A DNA stretch of 14,947 bases from Pseudomonas sp. SST3 (GTDB lineage: Bacteria; Pseudomonadota; Gammaproteobacteria; Pseudomonadales; Pseudomonadaceae). This document shows, one piece after another, positions 1 to 7,469 of the stretch. Under the pieces are notes generated by a model. That model ran no database searches and had not been told where the DNA came from. It worked only from the letters and a program-made list of their open reading frames with translations. Both the position numbers and the translations under genes were made by a program. Location of the stretch: positions 1 through 14,947 of the forward strand of contig NZ_QORI02000040.1 in the NCBI RefSeq assembly GCF_003325755.1, read 5' to 3'. The stretch's first letter is position 1. Every line of letters begins with the position of its first letter.

Positions 1-4
1 TGCC

Positions 5-856
5 ATGGCGTATGGCCACGCTGGAAACGCTAGCACCGGATTGCAGGCACTCCTGAACAACCTGGGCCTTGAACGGTTTGGGGTAAGAGCTTCGTTGGCG
101 CATGGAAATCCCGGCGATAAGGGCTATCGCGTCCGCTTAAAAAACGCGGACACCATCGCCCTTAATGCTGGAGTTCGGAAGGTGAGTTGGCTGGACGCTT
201 ACCGACTAGCAGACCAAATACTTGAACTGCCCAAGGCTTATTTCCCCGAAAGCATCACCTGTCTCGACAGGCATCGTTTTTCTGCTCACGGACTAGACGA
301 ACCTTGGCCTGAACAGCAATTTGATGAGCTTCATTTTTTCTGCTCATCTCCAGACCAGCTACCTCCCGCGAGTCACCTAGATCGACTAGCAGCCATCATC
401 CACGTCCATCATTTAGCCCCATGCATGGCACAAGCATATCCGGGTTATCGCAGCTATCTATGGTGCACTGAGCAAGCTCTGTGTGACTTCTGGGCAAGCA
501 TGTACTTAGCAAGAGAGATGCAAAGCATCCCAGGGTTGAACTGGAATAGTTACCCCACATGGCAGCTGCCTGAACACTGCATTGGTCAAGCAGCAACTAG
601 CTGGGGCTCAACACCAAATGCAGCTATAGATTCATTACTAGCGCAGGCTGGGCATACAAGACTCACTACTACGGTCGATGCAATCCTCGTAATAGAAGGC
701 AATTGCGATATGTCGATAAGCGACTATTTCGACCTATTGATCCTGCTAGAGGCCAAAATCAAATGCGATATCGCACCCACTGGATGGGTAGCCCCTGAAT
801 ACTCAGGTTATGGCCTAAAGCTGCTCACATTCGGCCCACTTAAAGACCAAAGTTGA
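5..856 (+). CDS. Unrecognised protein, first visible gene of the pPIWI-RE operon (5' end uncertain)
   Basis: I do not recognise this family. The reading frame codes for 283 residues from the first visible ATG, but it is open to the left edge and only four bases lie upstream, so the true start may be outside the window. No later methionine gives a plausible start. The protein looks soluble: there is no signal peptide or membrane segment. It is rich in Trp, His and Cys, with a His-rich patch (HVHH) near residue 133 and scattered cysteines that form no regular zinc motif. It ends 18 bp before the nuclease gene, on the same strand, and so is probably in the same transcript. Its codon use looks somewhat more AT-tolerant (more CTA, TTA, ATA) than that of the helicase gene downstream. 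It could be an accessory subunit of the pPIWI-RE system or the tail of an unrelated island gene. I infer only that it is a real, co-transcribed gene. Confidence 0.7.
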   Translation: MAYGHAGNASTGLQALLNNLGLERFGVRASLAHGNPGDKGYRVRLKNADTIALNAGVRKVSWLDAYRLADQILELPKAYFPESITCLDRHRFSAHGLDEPWPEQQFDELHFFCSSPDQLPPASHLDRLAAIIHVHHLAPCMAQAYPGYRSYLWCTEQALCDFWASMYLAREMQSIPGLNWNSYPTWQLPEHCIGQAATSWGSTPNAAIDSLLAQAGHTRLTTTVDAILVIEGNCDMSISDYFDLLILLEAKIKCDIAPTGWVAPEYSGYGLKLLTFGPLKDQS

Positions 857-874
857 CGCAGTGGAGAACAGTGC

Positions 875-1912
875 ATGGATAAACAACAACCTGAGCATTT
901 GCTGCAACTCCTCGCTCAAGGCGCATCACTCAGCAGTAAGAACAGGGCACTGGCGTTTCCCTTGCTGCAGCGGGCTTGCGCCCTGCTCTGGCGTCTTGAG
1001 CCTGTTGGCTACCCAATGTCAGCCATAGAATTGGAGCGCAAGCTAAGCGTTCCCCTTGAGGACTGGCTGTCTTCGGCTATCAGGGCCGACTACTCAGGCC
1101 CCTTACTGTATTCCAACATCGCCACGCAAACCTGCAATGAGATGCTGCTTGAGCTCGACGTAAGGGAGCTGTGGGAGCAAGTCCAGGCCAGCGTAAACCG
1201 GGTCAAGCAAGCGTGCCGCCTTCGGGCTGACGGTGAGACACACTATCGAAACTTCCGGTTGTTTCTGATTGAGCATGGCGTGATCGTGCCCTTCCAGGCC
1301 CAAGAATCCTTCGTTTCACTCAATCTTTCTCTAAGCGAGTTCTACGAGCCCATCCCCCCTCACCTGCACCATAACGGGCTTCTGTATCTATGTCCCGAAT
1401 GCAAATGGCCGATGAATGCTCAGCGGCACCAGGTCAGTTGCGACTCTGCTTGGTGCCAGGACAAAAAGAGTCTTTTTGTTCGTGATGGTTCGAGACTGAT
1501 CAACCGTGTAGACAACAGCATCCTTCTGGGACACCCCGTCGAGGACCGGCTGATGCTCAAACCGCCATTATGGAAATTCACGCTCCAACCTGGACTGCTT
1601 GAGGTTGCGCTCGCAAGCGCGCTCGTGGCGAAAGGTTTGGAGGTGCAGCTGTGGCCTGATGTGGATCGAACGGATCTGCGTATCCGTCTTGGCCACGCTT
1701 ACCAGGATATTGATGCCAAGGTCTGGATATCGTCCTACGAGCTGGCCAAACACATCGAATCAATCCCTTCGAGCAAGCCTCGCTGGATCGTAATCCCGGA
1801 TTACCAGATGCAAAACATTCCCCTGCTCCGACAACGCTGCCCTGCAGGGGTTGCGGTCTTCACGCAGAGCCAGTGCGTAAGGGAGGCACAAAAACATGCA
1901 GCCCCTTTCTGA
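875..1912 (+). CDS. pPIWI-RE system REase-fold nuclease with zinc ribbon (pPIWI_RE_Y / REase type)
   Basis: This is the predicted DNA-cutting subunit of the PIWI-RE three-gene system, 345 residues long. Residues 1-165 form a helical N-terminal region that I take to be the Y domain of these islands. A zinc ribbon follows: C173, C176, C189 and C194 (CxxC, 12 residues, then Cx4C). The C-terminal 110 residues look like a restriction-endonuclease fold: E243 in a helix, D267 in TDLRI, and D280-A-K282 as the (D/E)xK motif, with LWP between them. All the acidic and lysine residues expected of an active PD-(D/E)xK site are therefore present. The ATG at 875 has a GGAG at 863-866, eight bases upstream. 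The gene's 3' end overlaps the helicase gene by 17 bp. In published comparative genomics this nuclease always travels with a DinG-like helicase and a PIWI-RE protein, as here. The family call is strong; the exact domain letter is from memory. Confidence 0.85.
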   Translation: MDKQQPEHLLQLLAQGASLSSKNRALAFPLLQRACALLWRLEPVGYPMSAIELERKLSVPLEDWLSSAIRADYSGPLLYSNIATQTCNEMLLELDVRELWEQVQASVNRVKQACRLRADGETHYRNFRLFLIEHGVIVPFQAQESFVSLNLSLSEFYEPIPPHLHHNGLLYLCPECKWPMNAQRHQVSCDSAWCQDKKSLFVRDGSRLINRVDNSILLGHPVEDRLMLKPPLWKFTLQPGLLEVALASALVAKGLEVQLWPDVDRTDLRIRLGHAYQDIDAKVWISSYELAKHIESIPSSKPRWIVIPDYQMQNIPLLRQRCPAGVAVFTQSQCVREAQKHAAPF

Positions 1913-4900
1913 CATTAGTACAACGCTTTTTCTCGCCCTGGCTGCGCGATATGTGGGCAGTGAACCCATGCTGGCCGATGCAGCAGCTCTCTGCGCGGGC
2001 CGAACACGCGGCTGGAGCACCTGGTGCGCGCTTCAGGACGCTGATCAGCTGCTGATAGCCGAGAGCTTGCGGCTCAGGCCCTCACTTGTAGCCCAACCCA
2101 AGCGTTTCCTGATGAGCGCCGAGGCGATTATCAAAGGTGAACGCAGCCCCTTTGAGTTGATCGACGCGAGCAAGCTGAGTGACGAGCTCCACGAACAGGA
2201 TTGCTATCGCATATCACCGCACCTGAATGCCGACCAGCTCATCAGGGAATACTTCGAGGCACTCAAGTATGGGCGTGCGACACCGGTCTATGCCCAGCTC
2301 CCAGAGTCTGGGGACGTAGTCCTCAAGCATATCGCTGGAGATCAGGTCAGGGTTTTCGTTGTACCTGAAAGCGAGCGGAGCGTCCTCGAAGTCGCTGACT
2401 GCCACATCCATATCCCCTCATCGCCCGCTGTGCAGGAAATCGAGTGGGAGCTTGGCTCACTACGCGAACTCGCCCAGCAACTCGATGCAACGCCCAATCT
2501 CCACAGCCAACACGAAGCCTCCCTGACCAACATTTGGGGATCAGAACCCAAACGCGCAGCAGACTCGGGCAATTTTTACCGCGTGAATGCCCCCACTGGA
2601 ACCGGCAAAAGCGTTGCCATGGTGATGATGTCGATTGACGCGGCTCGCAGAGGTCACAGAGTCGTGATTGCGGTACCGACGCTAGTCGAACTGGAAAACA
2701 CCGTACGTATTCTCAGGCAGTCGCTAGCTGTGGCAGCGGCTGATCTGAAGGTTGCACCATTGCACTCAGCGACGCGGGTCTATGAGCGTGCACAGATCCA
2801 GTTCGCGCAGAGCAATACTGCGTCCGCGTACGACTATGCCTGCCTGCTGGATGCTTACGCGTCCGACCTCCTCGACGTCGAACCCGGTAAAGAGCCTTGC
2901 TTCAACGTTCGGGTATCGACCCAGGAGGAAGGCCGACTTGAGCATTCAAAACGGCTTAACCACTGTCCTTTTCTCTTCAAATGCGGTCGGACCAGAATGT
3001 TGTCAGAAGCTCTTGAAGCCGACATCGTGGTGATCAACCATCATGCCCTATTGTCGGGCACTACGCGCATTCCGCTGTCCGACGCCGACCAGTTTCCTGG
3101 ACCGCGCAGCCTGATCGAGTTGCTGCTCCGGACTGCCCCGGTGTTTCTCGTCGACGAAATCGACGGTCTGCTGAAGTCTGCCATAGACAGCAGTGTCATC
3201 GAGCTGAAGCTTGGCAACCAGGGTGACAATAGCCCTCTCTTGCGCCTGTTCAATACCGTTGTTGGCCGGTCAAACATACTTGGGATTGATCGAAGCAGTC
3301 TGTACCGGGTGAACTGGGCGCTAACCTATTGCACGCTCAGTGTGAGCCAGCTCATGAACCTTCAGCAGGAAAAATATTTCGAGTGGCCAAAGAAGGAAAC
3401 AACCTGGTCAGATGCCGACGACACCTTCATTACCGAAAAGCTGGGAATCAATCGCGAGGAGCTGGAACAGCTGTTCAACAACACGAACCGCATACCACCC
3501 CACCTGGAAAGGCTAAGTCACCACCTTGCCTGCTGGCGCTCAAACGATGGCGAACACAAGCTTGAAACCCTGGCGGTCAACCTTGGTCATCTCATCAAGG
3601 CATTGTCCGACAGTGGTCTGCTTCCTGCACCGCTGAAAGAGCATGACCAGATCCGCCTAAAAGCATCGTTGATCTTGCGTGGCACGCTGCTGGTCATCGA
3701 AACACACCTGCGAAACCTCCAGGTTGAGCTTTCTGGCTTCGTCAACGCCGAGGTCCCAAACGCTTATGAGGTTCGAAGGAGCATTGCAGGGCCAGAGCCG
3801 TTGAGCCCTACCCCCAACGGCCCCTTGCAGCGGGCCGTGTTTGGTTTCAAGCGGAAAGACAGTAGCGACAATGACTCGACCCTGAACGTCGTCGCCATGC
3901 GCGGTGATCCGCACAGCACCCTACTTTCATTTCCGGATGTCAGCGCTCTGGGCTATGCCGGTGTGAAACGGTTGTTCATAGGGTTCTCTGCCACTGCATA
4001 TTTTCCCGGAGCCAGTGCTTACGACCTTCGAGCCAAAGACTTCATCGACGTTCCGGATGCAGCTGGCCAGATCACCTTCGAGAATGTCAACCAAACGACC
4101 GCCATCTCTGGTGCCGCCTTTGCGGAGCGCAAGTTCCTGGTATCGAAATTTGCCAAAGAAATATGGCCCTGGGCGAAAGCCCGTCTCCAGAGTCTGGCAA
4201 ACGACCCAAAGACCCAAGAGCGCGCTCGCCTGCTCTTGGTCACCAACAGCGACACGGATGCTGAAGTGCTGGCCATGACCCTCGCGAAAATGCAGGGTGG
4301 CCCAGGCCAATTGGTAGGCTGGGTGCGAGGACGACAGAGCGAGTACAAGCCATCCTCACTCGAAGCACAGCAAACACTTGTCTACGACGACCTGGCGGAA
4401 TTCACCAGCGGCCGGCATAAGGACAAGACGTTGCTGGTCAGTGCGCTTGGCCCTATGGCGCGCGGCCACAACATCGTAAACGCCGATGGTCTTTCGGCGA
4501 TTGGCGCCGTAGTGATCTGCGTCCGTCCACTGCCCTCTTCGGACAGCCCAAACAACAACCTTGCCCATATCTGCTACGAGACGGGGAAAGCGGTTGCCTT
4601 CTACAGCAGCCCTGGCTTGCTGATGATGCAGGAGCGAAAGCATTCCAATGCTCTCCTACAAAGTATTCGTACCGCACGCCCGGCGTTTAGCCAGCAACCG
4701 GATAACATCCGTCATTACACCATCATGAACATCCTGGTGAGCCTCACTCAACTCATCGGACGGGGGCGTCGAGGAGGTACTCCGGTAACTTGTTACTTCG
4801 CTGATGCCGCGTTTCTGAATGGCCTCAAGCCTTGGCACGAGATGCTCAACGAGAGCGTCCATCAACTCAAGAAAGATGGGGATTGGGATCAGTTCGAACG

Positions 4901-4967
4901 TCACCATGCCGGCGTCGCATCAGCACTTCTGAAATACATCAATGAATCAAGAAAGGACGCGAGATGA
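1896..4967 (+). CDS. DinG/XPD-like superfamily 2 helicase of the pPIWI-RE system
   Basis: This is a 1023-residue ATP-dependent helicase, much longer than a housekeeping DinG (about 700). Residues 1-225 are an extra N-terminal region, probably the Z domain of PIWI-RE islands. Walker A is APTGTGKS with K238. Four cysteines, C316, C335, C357 and C363 (the last two around PFLFK), sit where XPD/DinG helicases carry a 4Fe-4S cluster. INHHALL, typical of DinG/XPD, comes just before the Walker B box VDEID (D420, E421). A GFSATA motif lies near residues 696-701, and motif VI, QLIGRGRR, begins at Q952. A strong GGGAGG at 1881-1886 sets the ATG at 1896, inside the end of the nuclease gene. The stop overlaps the next start as ATGA. 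The expected job is to unwind DNA or R-loops so that the PIWI-RE and REase partners can act; that role is inferred from the family. All helicase motifs look intact, with no frameshift. Confidence 0.9.
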   Translation: MQPLSDISTTLFLALAARYVGSEPMLADAAALCAGRTRGWSTWCALQDADQLLIAESLRLRPSLVAQPKRFLMSAEAIIKGERSPFELIDASKLSDELHEQDCYRISPHLNADQLIREYFEALKYGRATPVYAQLPESGDVVLKHIAGDQVRVFVVPESERSVLEVADCHIHIPSSPAVQEIEWELGSLRELAQQLDATPNLHSQHEASLTNIWGSEPKRAADSGNFYRVNAPTGTGKSVAMVMMSIDAARRGHRVVIAVPTLVELENTVRILRQSLAVAAADLKVAPLHSATRVYERAQIQFAQSNTASAYDYACLLDAYASDLLDVEPGKEPCFNVRVSTQEEGRLEHSKRLNHCPFLFKCGRTRMLSEALEADIVVINHHALLSGTTRIPLSDADQFPGPRSLIELLLRTAPVFLVDEIDGLLKSAIDSSVIELKLGNQGDNSPLLRLFNTVVGRSNILGIDRSSLYRVNWALTYCTLSVSQLMNLQQEKYFEWPKKETTWSDADDTFITEKLGINREELEQLFNNTNRIPPHLERLSHHLACWRSNDGEHKLETLAVNLGHLIKALSDSGLLPAPLKEHDQIRLKASLILRGTLLVIETHLRNLQVELSGFVNAEVPNAYEVRRSIAGPEPLSPTPNGPLQRAVFGFKRKDSSDNDSTLNVVAMRGDPHSTLLSFPDVSALGYAGVKRLFIGFSATAYFPGASAYDLRAKDFIDVPDAAGQITFENVNQTTAISGAAFAERKFLVSKFAKEIWPWAKARLQSLANDPKTQERARLLLVTNSDTDAEVLAMTLAKMQGGPGQLVGWVRGRQSEYKPSSLEAQQTLVYDDLAEFTSGRHKDKTLLVSALGPMARGHNIVNADGLSAIGAVVICVRPLPSSDSPNNNLAHICYETGKAVAFYSSPGLLMMQERKHSNALLQSIRTARPAFSQQPDNIRHYTIMNILVSLTQLIGRGRRGGTPVTCYFADAAFLNGLKPWHEMLNESVHQLKKDGDWDQFERHHAGVASALLKYINESRKDAR

Positions 4968-7315
4968 AGGCTCTTGAGCTACGCACCAGCCTATTCAAAT
5001 TTGATGCGACCCAATTGGGGCAAGCCTACCGTGTGGTAATCGGCCCCCAGTATCTCGACGCGTGGCAAGCGCTTCAGGGGCTGGTTAAAAAGGCACATCC
5101 GGGCCTGCCTACGACAGGATTGGAGGAGATGCTTGCGGTTCTTTCCCGGGGCCCCGTAAAGGTGGACCTATTCCCCCAAAAAGAGGGCGGTGTCTCGGCG
5201 ATTATCATGCTCTATCCGCTGTCAGTCGACACTATCAACGAGGTACTCCACCTATGGTCGATGGACGTCCTTAGGATTTGGAACGAGCAACTGGTCGGCA
5301 TTGAAGGAAAGTTGATCGTCACCGACGTGGTGCCGCTGGATACAAGTCACCTAGTCACGCCTGGAGACATTTCATCGCTCGCGTATACGGTCATTCCTTG
5401 GCTGGTGGGGCAAGCCCTCATACAAAAGCCCATGCAGGCGGCGATGCCCATCAAGCTGTACCAGGCAGCTGATTCCAGCTTGCTTGCATGGGATGACCCT
5501 ATCGTTTCCGAAAATGATGTCCGATATGCCAGTGCACTGCATGCTATCGAACCGACTCTTGTCTTGCTGCACGGTCGGCCGCAGCCCTACATCCAGCTAC
5601 GTGTGAAACTGACCCAGGTGATGCCCAACCTTGTAGGCAAGAAAAAACATGCCTGGGTCAAAACCGGCGACCTGATCGTCAAAGCGAAGCTCAAAACCAA
5701 GAAGACGGTCGAAGGCTGGGAAACTACGTACGAGCACCCTGTCGAGAAGCTGCTGACCTTCATGGGCGTACAGTCGTTTCCTCCAATGGTCGACGGCGAC
5801 ATCCCCGTCGACAGCGACGTGAGACCCATCTACGCCATCCCACCGTCGAATCCAATGATTGCGTCAGGCCCTGGCCCGCTGTTCCTCGACCAAGCCGGCT
5901 TTCACCTCCTTACAAGTCTGCCTGGAACGGCTCCGCTTCTGGTCAAGAAGGCGGTGGCTAGCTTACGAGAGGAGAAGGTTGTCACCACGGGAGAGGCCGC
6001 CAATCTGAACGCGATGGTACTCGCAGCACACGCTGACGTGATGCTGCGGCTACATGCAGCCAGTACCACCCTGGCCCAGGACAGCAAGTTCTTCGATAAG
6101 GTGATGCCTCCTCTCGTGGCACTGACACGCCTGGATGTACCGGACGCGCAGCGAATGCTTGAAGGAAAACATGACAGCAACAGCCTAAACGACTGGCTAA
6201 TGAACCATGTGGTGCCCGCGAGCAAGCAGGCTTCTGAAAATGGCGCAAAGGTAATGATCGTTGAGACCAGTACGTCCGCTGCCTCTCAGGAAGCAGGGCT
6301 AGACCCCAAGCACGTCATTCGGAGGGTACTGGCAAAGCACGGCATCGCGACCCAGTTCATCATGCATATCGACCCTGATGCACAAGCTAAGAGGCGGAAG
6401 ACCAAAGCGGATGATCGTGATTTCAAAGCTACCAACTCGATCATCGAAGCGATTCGACTAAGCGGGCACCTCCCCGTTCCGACGCCCAAAGTAAAATCGA
6501 TGCCGGCGAGCACAACGGTGCTGTCGATTTTGCTGGATAGAATTCAGGATAAAGGCCCGGCCATCTATCTGCCGGTTATCACCCGGACGGTGTTGGGCGG
6601 GAATAAACCAGAGGTTTTCTGGTTCGAATCTAGCCTGGACTCCAATGGCAAATGGTTCAGCTACGGCGAGGGCTTGGCCGCCATCCACGGGACGGACACT
6701 CTGCTCAAGCCTGACCAATTGAAGACATTGGTCACCCAATCCTTGCTGGACTGCAAGATCAATTCGAACGACTCGTTGATCGTTTGCCTCGATGCCAATC
6801 TAAGAACCTTCTATGGAGCATTGAAAGATGGCCCCGGGGAGGGTCTTCCTCCCGTCCCATCAGATGCCGCTGTCGTCCGCATTCGAGCCGATCACCAGGT
6901 AGCACAGATCAGCGGCAACCACACCTTGTCTCCCAACTCGGCTCACTACATCGGGACGAAGGTGGGAGCTTTTCAATCTTGCGAGAGCGCCTCGGTATTT
7001 TATTTCGTGTCACCGTCTAAGCAGTACGGCAGCGTTCGCTCACAGCGCGAGAACACAAGATACGACGTATCAGAACGAGACCTGCGAGATCCATGGCAGC
7101 AGTTGGGCGTAACAGAAATCACGATCATAACGCCCGGGGCATTTAGCACTGCGACAGTGATCGCTGAACAGGTCGCCTTGCTGTGCAGGAACCCTTCACT
7201 GTGGGACGGCTACCTGCGTCTGCCTGGGCCCATGCACTTGGGCAAACAAGTAGCGGCAGACCATCCAATTTTGGAAATGCGACGCAAGTCTGAAGCGAAC
7301 CGGTATGGAAATTAG
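4964..7315 (+). CDS. pPIWI-RE protein (prokaryotic Argonaute/PIWI-like, DUF3962 type)
   Basis: This 783-residue protein is the central component of the predicted PIWI-RE defence system. Residues 1 to about 390 are the N-terminal X region seen in this family, about 400-530 a MID-like Rossmann domain (starting near VMIVETST), and about 540-783 an RNase H-fold PIWI domain. Within the last, VCLDANLR carries D610 and R614, VRIRADH carries R639, R641 and D643, and E674 lies in a following strand. A further acidic/basic cluster runs over residues 701-709 (D701, E704, R705, D706, R708, D709). The family is named for a conserved Arg and Glu; I cannot say from sequence alone which residues these are or whether a full metal-binding tetrad is present. 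The ATG at 4964 overlaps the helicase stop by four bases and has an AGGA at 4954-4957. I see no PAZ domain, no membrane segment and no frameshift. It is the last gene of the operon and converges on the Shango operon. Confidence 0.85.
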   Translation: MKALELRTSLFKFDATQLGQAYRVVIGPQYLDAWQALQGLVKKAHPGLPTTGLEEMLAVLSRGPVKVDLFPQKEGGVSAIIMLYPLSVDTINEVLHLWSMDVLRIWNEQLVGIEGKLIVTDVVPLDTSHLVTPGDISSLAYTVIPWLVGQALIQKPMQAAMPIKLYQAADSSLLAWDDPIVSENDVRYASALHAIEPTLVLLHGRPQPYIQLRVKLTQVMPNLVGKKKHAWVKTGDLIVKAKLKTKKTVEGWETTYEHPVEKLLTFMGVQSFPPMVDGDIPVDSDVRPIYAIPPSNPMIASGPGPLFLDQAGFHLLTSLPGTAPLLVKKAVASLREEKVVTTGEAANLNAMVLAAHADVMLRLHAASTTLAQDSKFFDKVMPPLVALTRLDVPDAQRMLEGKHDSNSLNDWLMNHVVPASKQASENGAKVMIVETSTSAASQEAGLDPKHVIRRVLAKHGIATQFIMHIDPDAQAKRRKTKADDRDFKATNSIIEAIRLSGHLPVPTPKVKSMPASTTVLSILLDRIQDKGPAIYLPVITRTVLGGNKPEVFWFESSLDSNGKWFSYGEGLAAIHGTDTLLKPDQLKTLVTQSLLDCKINSNDSLIVCLDANLRTFYGALKDGPGEGLPPVPSDAAVVRIRADHQVAQISGNHTLSPNSAHYIGTKVGAFQSCESASVFYFVSPSKQYGSVRSQRENTRYDVSERDLRDPWQQLGVTEITIITPGAFSTATVIAEQVALLCRNPSLWDGYLRLPGPMHLGKQVAADHPILEMRRKSEANRYGN

Positions 7316-7367
7316 GGAATCTAATGTGTGGCAATGAAGCCGGTCAAATAGTCACCTGTTAGCACTC

Positions 7368-7396
7368 GGTATTAAGTTGTGCTCCATATGCACTGG
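7368..7396 (+). repeat. Left copy of imperfect 29-bp direct repeat bracketing the Shango operon
   Basis: This stretch of the convergent intergenic region matches 13545-13573 in the same orientation at 23 of 29 positions. The best-conserved part is the right end, TATGCACTGG, preceded by TCC and one variable base. It lies 74 bp beyond the sngC stop. It could be an insertion footprint, a recombination site or a protein-binding site. Confidence 0.5.
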
Positions 7397-7398
7397 AT

Positions 7399-7427
7399 TT
7401 TGGTTCATATTGACCAGATGAACCAAA
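7399..7427. repeat. Perfect 10-bp inverted repeat between convergent operons
   Basis: TTTGGTTCAT at 7399-7408 is repeated as its exact reverse complement, ATGAACCAAA, at 7418-7427 with a 9-base loop. It sits between the pPIWI-RE and sngC stops, where a two-way terminator would be useful. However, the stem is AT-rich and no T-run follows on either strand, so a classic intrinsic terminator is doubtful. An operator or recombinase arm site is equally possible. Apart from this and the direct repeat, the 7316-7469 gap shows nothing. Confidence 0.45.
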
Positions 7428-7469
7428 GTCGGCTTTCAACAAAGCAGGCACCACACGAATAAGCTAGAT

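Noticed and set aside
3927..4348. Antisense open frames of 127 and 109 codons within the DinG-like helicase
   Set aside because: Overlapping shadows of a conserved helicase gene in two different frames, neither with a protein-like signature.
7361..7383. Possible stem AGCAC / GTGCT in the convergent gap as a terminator
   Set aside because: Only five base pairs with a 13-base loop and no T-run; not distinguishable from chance.
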